Shown here: positions 1 through 9,922 of the stretch, piece by piece
How positions within the stretch are numbered: position 1 is the stretch's first letter
Layout: each line of letters begins with the position of its first letter
Origin: Trinickia fusca
GTDB lineage: Bacteria > Pseudomonadota > Gammaproteobacteria > Burkholderiales > Burkholderiaceae
Assembly (NCBI RefSeq): GCF_003628145.1
Contig: NZ_RBZV01000006.1
Location: 186,001-250,000 of the forward strand
Reading direction: 5' to 3'
Length of the DNA: 64,000 bases
Notes under the pieces: model-generated
The model's input: only the letters and a program-made list of their open reading frames with translations
The model's database searches: none
What the model was told of the DNA's origin: nothing
Made by a program: the position numbers and the translations under genes

Positions 1-1050
1 GATTAAATGTCGATCAACAATCGCGGAATTCAAATCCCCATTAAATACGACGGAACGCGAAGCTTCATTACCCAGAAAATCACATATCGCGCGCATCCGA
101 ATTGAGCGATCCGAGCGAACCCAATGACTCCCCATCGATATTATTCGACTATTAATGCTGCGGAAATCATTAATTACATCATCGCGACTCCTACCTACTT
201 TCACCTCGCTAAGATAGTCTTCGGACAGAACCTCGATTTTCACTTCATCGTTACTTCTCGCAAGAATGGCGTGCGACTCCCCAACACGGGCTGAGAATTT
301 TTTCCCCGGTGCCTCAGCATAGTCGAAGACCCCAACATTAGGCGCAGCTTTTCCGATCTTCGTTCCTTCTTTTCCTAAATACGTGATGACCGCTTGATCA
401 TATGTCGAAAATAGATCGACGAGACTGTCGTTGTGAAGTGCCAATTCGCCGACCAGTTCACCCGTCAGCACCTTATGGCTCTCGATAAGCGCGTGCACGC
501 CCTCTCTCCCCGTTCGCCAATTGGCGTCGAGCCCTTCCGCGTTACTCCTCAGCCCCGCATGGTATACGTAGAAGTGATCGCCCCTGACTGCGTACACCAC
601 CGTGCACCCCGACAGATCTCCGCTGTAAGCCAAAATCGGGGTGTCCTTGCCAACAGCATTCAACGGAATCTTAGTTGCAACCACGCCTGAGTCACCGTTG
701 GCGACGGTGATAGTGACTACATTATCAGGAACGGCCTGCTTCCCTTTCCTTGTTAGCATTTGGGTGCCGGATGAAAAGTCAATAAATTCATCAAAATTTA
801 TATTGCGATCCCCAGCCTGCATTCTTACCGGACTCTGCATATGCAGCGGCCCTTTTTTTTTCGGACCTCCACCGAGATCATCATACCGATATGCCTCGAA
901 TTTAAACGGCGGAATCTCTAGACCCGTTCCTGGCTCCCAAAAATGTGGCCCGCGTCCCGCCATTGACGAAATGTCCCCAGCGGCCAGCCTCTCAAAGCGG
1001 TTCGCACTACCGCTCAGAGGGAGGCATCCTAATAGGGTGTCGGCGAGACC
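1..1050 (-). other. CNF/DNT-type Rho GTPase deamidase domain (within the giant protein)
   Basis: Cys2590 is encoded at 604-606 and His2605 at 559-561. The Cys sits in LSGC, a motif shared by CNF1 and Burkholderia lethal factor 1. The C-to-H spacing of 15 equals CNF1 (C866/H881) and Bordetella DNT (C1305/H1320). About 149 residues separate the RVKR site at 1051-1062 from the Cys, close to the roughly 146 residues between the CNF1 catalytic-domain start and its Cys. Around the His the sequence reads FYVYHAG. At least 200 residues follow the Cys, more than in CNF1 (148), so an extra tail or longer domain is likely. Confidence 0.7.
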
Positions 1051-4000
1051 TCTCTTGACACGTCCCGTCGCCGGCGGACATGGGTCGCCGATTTTATATG
1101 GCTCGGCGCTGCCGGCGCGCATTACCATAGGCTGCTTACGTGAAATCGGATTTAATATTGCGCGCCCCTCCTCGATTGCCTCGTTTCGCACCATAAGACT
1201 TGCGCGCAGCTCCACCGCCTTTCCATCTCCAACAGAAACCGTTTTCAAATTCGAGAGATCAGCTATATCGTCTTCTACAATATTCCTGGCAATTTTCGAA
1301 GCCTGTGATGCACCCCGCTGGTTCATGTATTGTCGAATCCTCTTCGCTTGATTCATCACAGGATTGACGACCCACTCCGAAGGAAAAGGCAAAGCCAGAT
1401 CGACCACTGCGTGCAACCCATACGCCGCCGTCTTCATTCCGATCGATGACCACTCGGCTGATTGCATGGCCAGCTCGAGGAAAACGCACTCCTTCAGCGA
1501 AACGCGTTTCCCCAGCGCCGCACCGGCAAGCTTCCTATCTATTCCCTTCAGAATCGCCTGCCGAACGAGCTTCTCGCCTGCCGCCCCCAATCTGGAAAAT
1601 TGTCCGATCACTGGGATGACTGACGTGACCACGCCAATAACATCCCACGAAAGGCTTCCGACGTCGAGCTTATGCTCCGGATCATGGATGGATCTATTGG
1701 CTTGATCATAAAATGGGATTAGCTCTAGAAGAAAGGTCCAGAAATTTCTATTCTGATAAGCCTCCTTTAAGTTACCAACCCAATTCGTCAGATTGTCTTT
1801 CATAACGTCATCCACGGCGGAAAGCATCGTAGCGCCGGATCGCGGGTACTGTTTTTGGATGATGTTCCGCCCCTTCCATCCCTTTCTAGTGGGCTCGGGT
1901 CCCAGCAACATAGGGTATCCCTCTACCGTTCTAGCGCTACGGTATCTTGTTGCTGGCTCGTCACGGAACATCAACGCTCGGTAAGCGTCGCCCCAAAGCG
2001 GCTTCAACAACGAATTCACGAGAACCGTCCCCTCTATATTCCTGTCTCCAACTGCATAGGGCAGCCCATTGGACAACTTTATTTCACTAAGGACAGGATT
2101 GGCGTCAACCTCGTCCTTCTCGAAAATCTTCGCGATTGGATTCATATTCAGCCCGGAGAGTGCCAATATCCTTCCATCACTCAATGGAATAAACCCTATC
2201 GAGCCCCCAACCTCTGTCGCGGGCCCGAGATTACTATTTTCATAGAATTTTCTATTTTTCGGCCTTGGCCCGCCGAGCTCCTTTATTTTCGGGTCCGCTC
2301 TAAAAAACACATTCAAATGAGCATAGACTATCCTTTCCGGCTCCATTTTACTGATTTGATAATCACTCAACCCCGCCCTCTCCAGCACCGAAATCGCAAG
2401 CCTTTTTACATCAAACTCCAAAAATTCGTTCTTATATTTTGTGAATTGCGAGAAATAATCCCCCCAAGTGGAAAAATGACTACTTTCCTTGAAAGCATCT
2501 ATCCCACTGTAATTCTCAGGCTCCTCGTCTAAACGACGTCTAAAATACTCACTTTTGCGCACAGCAACGGAGAAATCATCCCCTAGCTTCGACGAACACC
2601 GGATGTATTGTGCAGACGGGTCTACATTTCCGGAAATTCTGCAAAATGCTATGGAAGCGGCTTTTTCCAAATATATCTTCGCCTCGTCCGACACGCCGGG
2701 ATCTTGCCTGATCAGCGAATAAGCAAAGATCTTTTCCTCGTCGCTCAACGTCGGCGCCCCCACACCATACGCCTTGATCGCCAATTCGACTCCAATTCTT
2801 TTGGCTTCGAATGCCCGGCGGTCGCCAGAGTACTTATGATGCAAGTCCCCGCGTTCAAGAATTGCACGTGAAATTGAGTAATCCTGCATGGCCTCGGCCA
2901 CCAGATTTGCGAGGTGGAATTTTTCGATCTCGAGCGCTTCTATTTGCACATCGGTAGCCTTCAGATCTGCATCTCGACGTCCTGGATACAGGTAGGCGGA
3001 GGTCAGCATAGCCGGACGGCCCGGCTGAAAAGCGATCACCGGCCCGCTCACGAGGTTGTCCCTTCCCCTTTGATGTACGAGTTGCCGATCGCCAAGAATT
3101 CTGATTCTTTGCTTCAGTTCATTTATCAATATGCCTGGAATGCGGTCAAAATTATCTTGCGCACTCGTTAAACCCTCAATGATCCTAAATCCATTCTCAG
3201 CACCCAGAATGCCTAATAGATATACACTCTCCGTATTGTCAGCCCCCTCAACACCACTATCGCCCCGCTCAATCAAGCGGCGCTGCTCGATATAAGTGTT
3301 ATTCAGGCGATCCTTGATACTGTAAGCTGATTTGTAATTTTTAATCGCGTCTTTCTGCTCCTCCGTCAGCGCCGCTCCCACGCCGTCGAGATATAGCGCA
3401 GCTGCCGGATTCGATCGAGATTCCTCTATCTTCTCCTGCACGTATTCGAGCGCGTCAATCGCCGCCATTCTTAATCCCACGCTGGGAGGGCGCCGTTCCC
3501 GTCCGCTGGCCGCGGCGAGACTGATAAGCGCGGCGTGGAATTCGAGCAGGTATTGCAACCGCCTTGCCTCATTCGATCCGGTGTGACTTTTCGAAAGAAC
3601 CCGATTGAGTATCGCCGAAAGCTCCGCTTCTTCATGAGCGTCGTATCGTGAGAGATCGAGCTCCTGCTTGAGCGCGACCGTCAACGGGTCCTTGGACATG
3701 GATGAAGAGGCTGCCCGATCCATCGACGAAACTGACCGGCGCCACCTGACGCCTGGGCCTTGCGCCTCGAGAAGACTGTTGGCCTGCGTAAGCAGAGACT
3801 CGAGCTCGGGAGCGGGCTTGTTATTGGCTACGACTTCGTCGTCGCCGCTCACGTCTTCAGCAGGCTGGGAATCCTGCGAAAACAGCTTCCGATACAGAAT
3901 CTCTCCGCCAACCGCGTTCGCCAGCAGCAAGGAAACCGCTATCAGCGGCGACTTGGCCAATCGCAGACCGCTTGTTACTCTGGCCGTGAGCGAATCAGCC

Positions 4001-7000
4001 CCTTCGTGACTTCCCTCGAGTAGGGGCTCCACGGTGTCGTTATAGACGCGCTGAGTCGCGGCCGCACGCGCCGGGTCGCTGTTCTCGGGCTCGACGAGCC
4101 TCGTCATCTGGATCGCCGCGTCTTGTGCGGTTGGCTGCTGCGCAGCTTGTGCGCAGCGCAGCTTGTAGGCCGCCGCCCCCACCACGGCCGCCGCGATGGT
4201 CGCCTGGGCCGCACGAAAACCGATCTGGGCAGCGCTCAGCTGCCCGTCAGCTTTCAACGCCCCGCCGTCCTTCAAGAGCTTTTCCACGGCCGGCGTATAG
4301 GTCGGATCGTTGAAGTCGGGATATGGATCATCCACGCTTTCCAGCCACGGCATGGCGCCAGCTCCAGTCATTTCCGGCTCGGGGGGCGATTTCCCAGCCT
4401 CGGCCGATGCGCCGGCCTTGAGCCAAGCCGCGGCTTCGGGGTGCTCCGTCGACAATGCCTCCCGGTCGGCCTCGGACAGATGCGAAAGCAGCTCGGATGC
4501 CCGTTCGTGATCACCAGCCGCTGCAGCCTGAAGAACGTGCTCGGGCTTGACGGCAATAGCTCCGGCGTCCGCCACTGGAAGTTTGATGGGATCAAGCCTC
4601 GAGAGGCTCGTGTAGAGCGTCGACCCGGCCGCCTTCAGATGCCCAAACATGTATGCGGGCAGTGCCATCGCAGCAGTGCCGGCGGCGCTCGCAGCCGAGG
4701 CAATGGAACCCGCCGCAGACGACGCGCCCGTCACAGTGGCCTTGGCCCTTTCCCAGGTTTCGCTGCTTGCGCCGTTCACCAGCAGATCGCTCAGCGAATC
4801 CGCCACGTGCTGCTCCAACTGATCCCGCAACGCTCGGATCGCCGGACTCTGACTGCTCATCAGCATCGCCTGCACGCCCTTGAGCCACTCGGTCCACGAT
4901 TCCGTGGCTGGCAAGCTGCCTTTCTGCGCTTGAATTTCGCGCAATGCCGGCAACAGCGGAACGAGTCCGATGACGTTCCTCAGCCCTGCTGCCGCTGCCT
5001 GCGGCAAGTAGCCGTTAAGCGCGTCGACAACGTGACCGAGCTCCTCCTTCGCTTGGTCGGCGCTCGACGGGTCGGCGGACTTGCCGAGTGCGTCGCAGAG
5101 CTTCCATGCAACGGTTGCCGACATCACGCAGCGAATGAGCAAGGTTTCCGAATCTTCGCCGGATGTAGCATAAGCCGATGCCGTCTTCAGCACGTCGTGC
5201 CACTGCTCGCCTCGCAGCATGGCGGCCGTGACATCGGCCAACGCCAGATAGCGCTTGGCCGCACCGAGCTGATCCGGCAAGAAACGGGTGGCCATGTCCT
5301 TGAACACCCTGGCAATCAGCGCGGCCCTTTCATCCCAGCCGAGCCCGGCCCAATTGCCTATCGACGCCGCCTCCTTGCCCCATAATTGCACGCCTGCGTC
5401 TAAAACCGACTTCAGACCGGGGGCATACCCGTACAGAGCAGTAAGCGCAGCGCCTTCGATCATCGATGGCGAGTGAATTTCCCACAGCGAATGCAGCACG
5501 TCCAAATAATCGGAAGCGGACCGATCCCCACCTGCGACCTTCAGCAACTGCTGTAGCAGCTTCATGGTCTGCGGCGAACAGCCGAGCGTCTGCTCGATAT
5601 TGGCAACCAGCGGCGCAAAAGCGGCGTGCGCCTTCAACTGGTCCCGCGCCTTGAACAGCCAGTCGGCCTGATCGATATAGCTGGCGTCCGAGGGAAAGCG
5701 GCTTACGAGCCCCACCAGCTCCGTAAGCGTCCGCCCGTCACTCGGCAAATGTGGCTCGAGCAGACCGGAGAGCGTCGGGTTCTCGAGCAATCGCATTGTC
5801 GCCGCCATCCGCTCACCGATGCCCGCCTCGGAGAAAAAGGCGGTGCGCAAATCGCCGGCGGCGCCCGCGAGCAGCTTCACGCTCTCGGCGGACGCGTCGG
5901 GCATGAGCTCTCGCAGCAAGCTGTTGTCCAGCACATCGCTCAACCCACGAAGCGATCTTTGCTCCGACAAGTCGCGCAACGACTTCAGAAGCGCAAGGAA
6001 CGGCCGTGCGACGTCGAGAGCGGACATCCGGCTCGCTTCCCAGCCTGCCGCCGCGCCTGCCGATGAGACGTCGTCACATACCTGAATGAGCCAGTCGAGC
6101 GGCCCCTTATCCGTAGCATGTTCGCGTGTCACGCTCCGGTGAAGCTCCTCGCAAAACGTAGCCAGCTCTCTCGCTTGCTCGGGCAACAGCTTGCGCAAAT
6201 CGGGATGCTGGAGCGCGTCGATGAACTGCCCCACGGATTGGCACGCTGCCAACGACGACAAGTGTCGAATCAATGCGAGGCCCTGCTCCGCTGACGCGGC
6301 CCGCTGCTCGCCGAGCAGTTGGGCCGCCATAGGGCTTTCGGCCACTTTGCTCAACAACGCCAGAATGCTCGAACCCGTCAAATTGCCGGATTGATAGTGG
6401 CCGTACATCTCGCTCGCCTGCTTCACCCAGCCCAGCGCTTCACTCGCGCTGTGGACGTTGGCGCTCATCTCCGACGGCAGCAGCGCATGGAGCTCGGAGC
6501 TGGCTAGCCAGTTTTCGAACGCGTCGAAGCGGGAACCATCTCCTCCAAGATGCCGCAGGGACCGGAGAAACTCGAGATACGGGCGCGCCTGATTCAACAC
6601 CTCGAGCGCCCGCTCATTCGCCAGTGCCCCTGTTTGCCCGCCAATACTTGCATGCACCGAATCAAACGCGAATATCAGCTTGTCTAGCGGGCCACCTTCC
6701 GGAAGATCCGTGCCCAGCTTCTTAGCGAGAGAAAGAATATCCGCAGCCGCTTGACGAAGTCCGGCCACCGAATTCGGGAGATATCGGTCCAATCGCGAAT
6801 CGGCCAGCACCGCGTCGAACTCCGCCGAAGCCGTGTGCCGAACAAGCGACGACAAGGTGTCGAAGAGCTCGAGTCCCTCCTTCACAGAAGGCAGGGTGCC
6901 TGCCGGAAGCAACCCCGTCAGCAAGGAATTGTTCGACAGGCGGTCTACGCAATCGGAAAGATCAGCAACCGTCAAATCACCGGACTGATAGGCGAGATGA

Positions 7001-8373
7001 ACCTTGCGCATCGCCTCGATACCTTCACGCACGCCCTGCACGGTGTCCCAATAGCCGCGCATCGATTCGGGCAAGTGCTCCGGCAGGCACTCGCTTTCGA
7101 CGGCAACGCGCAAATACGCTTCCAAGCCCGAGCCTTCTGGAAGCGCGCTCAGCCTTTCCTGAAGTTCGACTGCGTGCCGCAGCATGCCGATCGCGCTCGA
7201 AAGATGCCCCGGCACCCCATCGATACGACTCAGAGCGGACAGCACCTGATCGATCCCAGCTCCACGCGGATCCTTCAAAATCGCCAATACGGACCTGAGC
7301 TGCTCCCTGACTTCGATGGCCTTTGGGGCGAGCCCTCCCCGCGACCCGGCCTTATCCAGCCGCTCCACGATGCTATTGAGCCGCTCGAGAAAAGACGCAT
7401 CGCCCCTCTTGCAGATGCCATACAGGTCCTCTCCCAGCGATTTATCGTCCGCTGCGAATCTCGCTATCAGCGATGTGACGACACGCGTTGCGAGCGGATA
7501 GCCAAGATGGGAAAAATCACCGAGATCGACCTCGGCCACTGCCGCCCGGGCCGGCCGCTCCTCGAACGCTTCATTGATCGCGCGCTCGAACTCCTCCGCC
7601 GACAGCCCGCGAATCAACTCATCCTCATCGGAAGACACGTAGGCATCCGAACTCTCATCCCATCGCGCCCACAGGCGCTGCGCATCGATCTCGCCGAGCG
7701 TGAATTCACTGTCGGAATCGCTCTCGCTTACAGAGGATCGGCTTAAGCCCGAATCGGGCAAAGCCTCTTCGCGAGCGTACTCGATGGCTCCCTTGCGCGG
7801 GACCGAAGTGGAGCCGGGCAGCACACGCGAAGCCGCAGGATTGCGCAACGATAAATCCGCGGCCCTCTCATTCGCCACGCAGTCATCACGCGTCGCGGAT
7901 ATTCGTTCGAGTTCGCGCGCAGACTCATCCCAGTCGATGCGCCCGCCTCGCGCGCGCAGCGCTTGCACGATCTCGTCGGGCAGTGCGCCGATCGGGTTGC
8001 CCCTGACGTCGAGATGCTTGAGTGCCGGCAATTGCCGATGCAGATCCGGCGGCAATTGCGTCAGCTCATTGTTCAGCAAGACCAGATCTTTCAGACCACT
8101 TCGCAATTGCTCCGGCAAAGGCGGAATGTCGGCCAAGCACAGCCCCGTCAGGTCCAGGTATCGAAGCTGACGATCGGCGGCAACCCGCACCAATTGGACT
8201 GCTTGATCGCGCCGTTCAGACCCGTCCGGGACTTCCCGCCGCCACTGATCCAGACAATCGCCGACACCACCGGCAGCAATCAGTTCGTGTGCATCGACAG
8301 CTCCATCTATTCCGGACGCTGTCTGGTCGGTTGCATTGGCCAGAATCGACGACGGCAAACACTGATTTTTCAT
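1..8373 (-). CDS. Giant LRR protein with C-terminal CNF-like deamidase domain (3' end outside window)
   Basis: The frame is open from an ATG at 8373 (GGAG a few bases upstream) to the window edge: 2791 codons with no stop, so the protein is partial at its C-terminus. Residues 1-45 lack a signal peptide and are rich in small polar residues, as in type III effectors. Residues about 70-141 form two to three leucine-rich repeats (LDLTGL, LPPDLH, LDVRGNPIGALP). Residues about 371-950 are three tandem helical repeats. Hydrophobic stretches lie near 1382-1406 and 1472-1496. Basic RxxR sites occur at 1543-1546 and 2438-2441. From about 2442 the sequence resembles the catalytic domain of CNF/DNT toxins: LSGC with Cys2590, and His2605 fifteen residues later. 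Known CNF toxins deamidate a Rho-family glutamine. The middle 900 residues are unrecognised. A secreted or injected toxin is inference. Confidence 0.85.
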   Translation of the reverse strand, partial: MKNQCLPSSILANATDQTASGIDGAVDAHELIAAGGVGDCLDQWRREVPDGSERRDQAVQLVRVAADRQLRYLDLTGLCLADIPPLPEQLRSGLKDLVLLNNELTQLPPDLHRQLPALKHLDVRGNPIGALPDEIVQALRARGGRIDWDESARELERISATRDDCVANERAADLSLRNPAASRVLPGSTSVPRKGAIEYAREEALPDSGLSRSSVSESDSDSEFTLGEIDAQRLWARWDESSDAYVSSDEDELIRGLSAEEFERAINEAFEERPARAAVAEVDLGDFSHLGYPLATRVVTSLIARFAADDKSLGEDLYGICKRGDASFLERLNSIVERLDKAGSRGGLAPKAIEVREQLRSVLAILKDPRGAGIDQVLSALSRIDGVPGHLSSAIGMLRHAVELQERLSALPEGSGLEAYLRVAVESECLPEHLPESMRGYWDTVQGVREGIEAMRKVHLAYQSGDLTVADLSDCVDRLSNNSLLTGLLPAGTLPSVKEGLELFDTLSSLVRHTASAEFDAVLADSRLDRYLPNSVAGLRQAAADILSLAKKLGTDLPEGGPLDKLIFAFDSVHASIGGQTGALANERALEVLNQARPYLEFLRSLRHLGGDGSRFDAFENWLASSELHALLPSEMSANVHSASEALGWVKQASEMYGHYQSGNLTGSSILALLSKVAESPMAAQLLGEQRAASAEQGLALIRHLSSLAACQSVGQFIDALQHPDLRKLLPEQARELATFCEELHRSVTREHATDKGPLDWLIQVCDDVSSAGAAAGWEASRMSALDVARPFLALLKSLRDLSEQRSLRGLSDVLDNSLLRELMPDASAESVKLLAGAAGDLRTAFFSEAGIGERMAATMRLLENPTLSGLLEPHLPSDGRTLTELVGLVSRFPSDASYIDQADWLFKARDQLKAHAAFAPLVANIEQTLGCSPQTMKLLQQLLKVAGGDRSASDYLDVLHSLWEIHSPSMIEGAALTALYGYAPGLKSVLDAGVQLWGKEAASIGNWAGLGWDERAALIARVFKDMATRFLPDQLGAAKRYLALADVTAAMLRGEQWHDVLKTASAYATSGEDSETLLIRCVMSATVAWKLCDALGKSADPSSADQAKEELGHVVDALNGYLPQAAAAGLRNVIGLVPLLPALREIQAQKGSLPATESWTEWLKGVQAMLMSSQSPAIRALRDQLEQHVADSLSDLLVNGASSETWERAKATVTGASSAAGSIASAASAAGTAAMALPAYMFGHLKAAGSTLYTSLSRLDPIKLPVADAGAIAVKPEHVLQAAAAGDHERASELLSHLSEADREALSTEHPEAAAWLKAGASAEAGKSPPEPEMTGAGAMPWLESVDDPYPDFNDPTYTPAVEKLLKDGGALKADGQLSAAQIGFRAAQATIAAAVVGAAAYKLRCAQAAQQPTAQDAAIQMTRLVEPENSDPARAAATQRVYNDTVEPLLEGSHEGADSLTARVTSGLRLAKSPLIAVSLLLANAVGGEILYRKLFSQDSQPAEDVSGDDEVVANNKPAPELESLLTQANSLLEAQGPGVRWRRSVSSMDRAASSSMSKDPLTVALKQELDLSRYDAHEEAELSAILNRVLSKSHTGSNEARRLQYLLEFHAALISLAAASGRERRPPSVGLRMAAIDALEYVQEKIEESRSNPAAALYLDGVGAALTEEQKDAIKNYKSAYSIKDRLNNTYIEQRRLIERGDSGVEGADNTESVYLLGILGAENGFRIIEGLTSAQDNFDRIPGILINELKQRIRILGDRQLVHQRGRDNLVSGPVIAFQPGRPAMLTSAYLYPGRRDADLKATDVQIEALEIEKFHLANLVAEAMQDYSISRAILERGDLHHKYSGDRRAFEAKRIGVELAIKAYGVGAPTLSDEEKIFAYSLIRQDPGVSDEAKIYLEKAASIAFCRISGNVDPSAQYIRCSSKLGDDFSVAVRKSEYFRRRLDEEPENYSGIDAFKESSHFSTWGDYFSQFTKYKNEFLEFDVKRLAISVLERAGLSDYQISKMEPERIVYAHLNVFFRADPKIKELGGPRPKNRKFYENSNLGPATEVGGSIGFIPLSDGRILALSGLNMNPIAKIFEKDEVDANPVLSEIKLSNGLPYAVGDRNIEGTVLVNSLLKPLWGDAYRALMFRDEPATRYRSARTVEGYPMLLGPEPTRKGWKGRNIIQKQYPRSGATMLSAVDDVMKDNLTNWVGNLKEAYQNRNFWTFLLELIPFYDQANRSIHDPEHKLDVGSLSWDVIGVVTSVIPVIGQFSRLGAAGEKLVRQAILKGIDRKLAGAALGKRVSLKECVFLELAMQSAEWSSIGMKTAAYGLHAVVDLALPFPSEWVVNPVMNQAKRIRQYMNQRGASQASKIARNIVEDDIADLSNLKTVSVGDGKAVELRASLMVRNEAIEEGRAILNPISRKQPMVMRAGSAEPYKIGDPCPPATGRVKRGLADTLLGCLPLSGSANRFERLAAGDISSMAGRGPHFWEPGTGLEIPPFKFEAYRYDDLGGGPKKKGPLHMQSPVRMQAGDRNINFDEFIDFSSGTQMLTRKGKQAVPDNVVTITVANGDSGVVATKIPLNAVGKDTPILAYSGDLSGCTVVYAVRGDHFYVYHAGLRSNAEGLDANWRTGREGVHALIESHKVLTGELVGELALHNDSLVDLFSTYDQAVITYLGKEGTKIGKAAPNVGVFDYAEAPGKKFSARVGESHAILARSNDEVKIEVLSEDYLSEVKVGRSRDDVINDFRSINSRIISMGSHWVRSDRSIRMRAICDFLGNEASRSVVFNGDLNSAIVDRHLI
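5522..7263 (-). repeat. Three tandem ~195-residue helical repeats inside the giant protein
   Basis: Units begin near residues 371, 562 and 758. Anchors that recur are GPLDKLI / GPLDWLI (562 and 758, offset 196), ARPYLEFLRSLRHL / ARPFLALLKSLRDL, and AYQSGDLT / HYQSGNLT (462 and 660, offset 198). Each unit also carries short 'LxxLLP' turns (for example SSELHALLP, HPDLRKLLP). The repeats are seen in protein sequence; DNA identity is low, so the duplications are old. Confidence 0.7.
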
Positions 8374-9922
8374 GGCTACTCCGAACTAAACTTAGAGACT
8401 GTTGTTTCTAAAAGGCTGCTCCGCGCTGAAGGGGTTTTCCGGCATACGAGGCAACAACCAAGTTTGAGGAATGCGTCGTGAATGTCACCGCGACGCTGGA
8501 AGCGGATACGGAGACAACAGAAGTGATGCAAGCCGGCGTGAGTACATTCAACGCTCCCTGACGCCAGCCGCGGGATAACAGGCGCGCTTCTTAACGGTCG
8601 TGTTCTTGTTCTTATTACGGCACTGTTAATAAAGCAGCTCGGACTTCCCGGCGGATTGCACGGATTGCCCCGTCATGCAAAGCAGTACGGCTCTCGTGTA
8701 AGCCCAGTGCCTCCGAGTGGAGGACCGAACGCTGGTGGAACGAATTGGCAGCATGGTCGTCCCGGGATCTGCGCGACAGCGTGAGTACGGATCGATCGAT
8801 GCGCCACGAAGTCGAGCTCATTCGCGATAGCCAATGCCAGCATAATTTCTGGTTCCGACACGCTGCTACTGCACAAGTGCTCAAAAAACGCGCGTGCGTA
8901 ACGGCAACGCGTCCCAAGACAGTTCAGACGGCTTGACGGTCGCTTGCGCCATTGCGGTCTATCTTCTTTCAACCGTCATCGCGAATGCACACGCCCCCCG
9001 TAAATCTGGATCGAGGTGAAAAAGCCGCACGACGATAAACTCCTCGGGCTTGGCCATCGTCCTACACACTCCCGTCACGCTTTATTGCTGAATCATTGTG
9101 CCGGTCATCAAGCTGTCGATGAGCTGTGCGGTAACCGTGTCATCAAGCTCAGGCGAGGATGGCATTTGCACAAAAACCGGAACGAGGCCGAGATAAAACA
9201 ATGTCGCTCGGGCGAAGGATGCCCAGTAGGTCGATTTCATGAAAAACGTCTTATGCGTTGCTAAGAATCTAGACGCACCATTCGGTCTTTTCGAAACGAT
9301 GCGTGCAGCTGAAGTTGTCAACAACGAGTCGGCATATCGAATCGACTTGGACCTTCAAGTCCCCCAAGACCGTGACATAGAGGCATCAGCAAGAAAATGC
9401 GTGCGCTGGCGAGACAACCTCCCTCGCCCACGAACCTTGGCAGGCACAGCGACAAGATTGCCGGTCTCGTTGGCCACTCTATTGGCGTGAGGAGCCAGGC
9501 CATACACCTCGGCCATGGCCAAGGCGGCGGCGCTCTCGCGCTTCACGCGTTCGATCAGTTTCTTCGTTTCCTCGCAATCGCTCACTCGACCTCTCATGCC
9601 TGATGCTTCATGCCTCGTCCGCAATCCGCACGTGGCCCTTGCTGCGCGAGCCGCGGAGCTTTAAAAGCCTGCAGTTCGCAATCACGGCAGACTACGCAAG
9701 ATCGGCGCGGCGATCGTGAAGAATCGTCAAGTGACACAGCGCGGCGATTGCAAAGGCGTCCACCGTGCGGCACTTTTGCAATGTTTGTTCACAAAGACTA
9801 AGCTGAAAAACTGGCATTCTTCATCAGCCGATCCAACGCGCGAGTTGGATCCCATCGCGCCGCGAGACGACGCTTGGCCGCCCGATCCGTGCGCCCCTCT
9901 CCTCTTCTGATACTGCTCACCC
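8374..9922. other. Gene-poor 1.5-kb stretch
   Basis: This stretch separates the giant minus-strand gene from aqpZ. Its left end must carry the giant gene's promoter; I see no unambiguous -35/-10 there. Two short minus-strand frames look weakly protein-like: 9355-9624 (a charged helical stretch with ETKKLIERVKRESAAALAM) and 9082-9324 (a hydrophobic stretch ATLFYLGLVPVFVQM). Neither has a clear ribosome-binding site or a family I recognise. They could be decayed genes. No tRNA, repeat array or IS end was found. Confidence 0.5.

Noticed and set aside
4123-5385. Long plus-strand frame of 420 codons
   Set aside because: It lies opposite the giant gene in register with its codons. High GC3 makes long antisense frames common; the protein is Arg/Pro/Gly-rich without any motif.
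6751-7746. Plus-strand frame of 331 codons
   Set aside because: Same reason: it is the complement of the repeat region of the giant protein, with no recognisable family.
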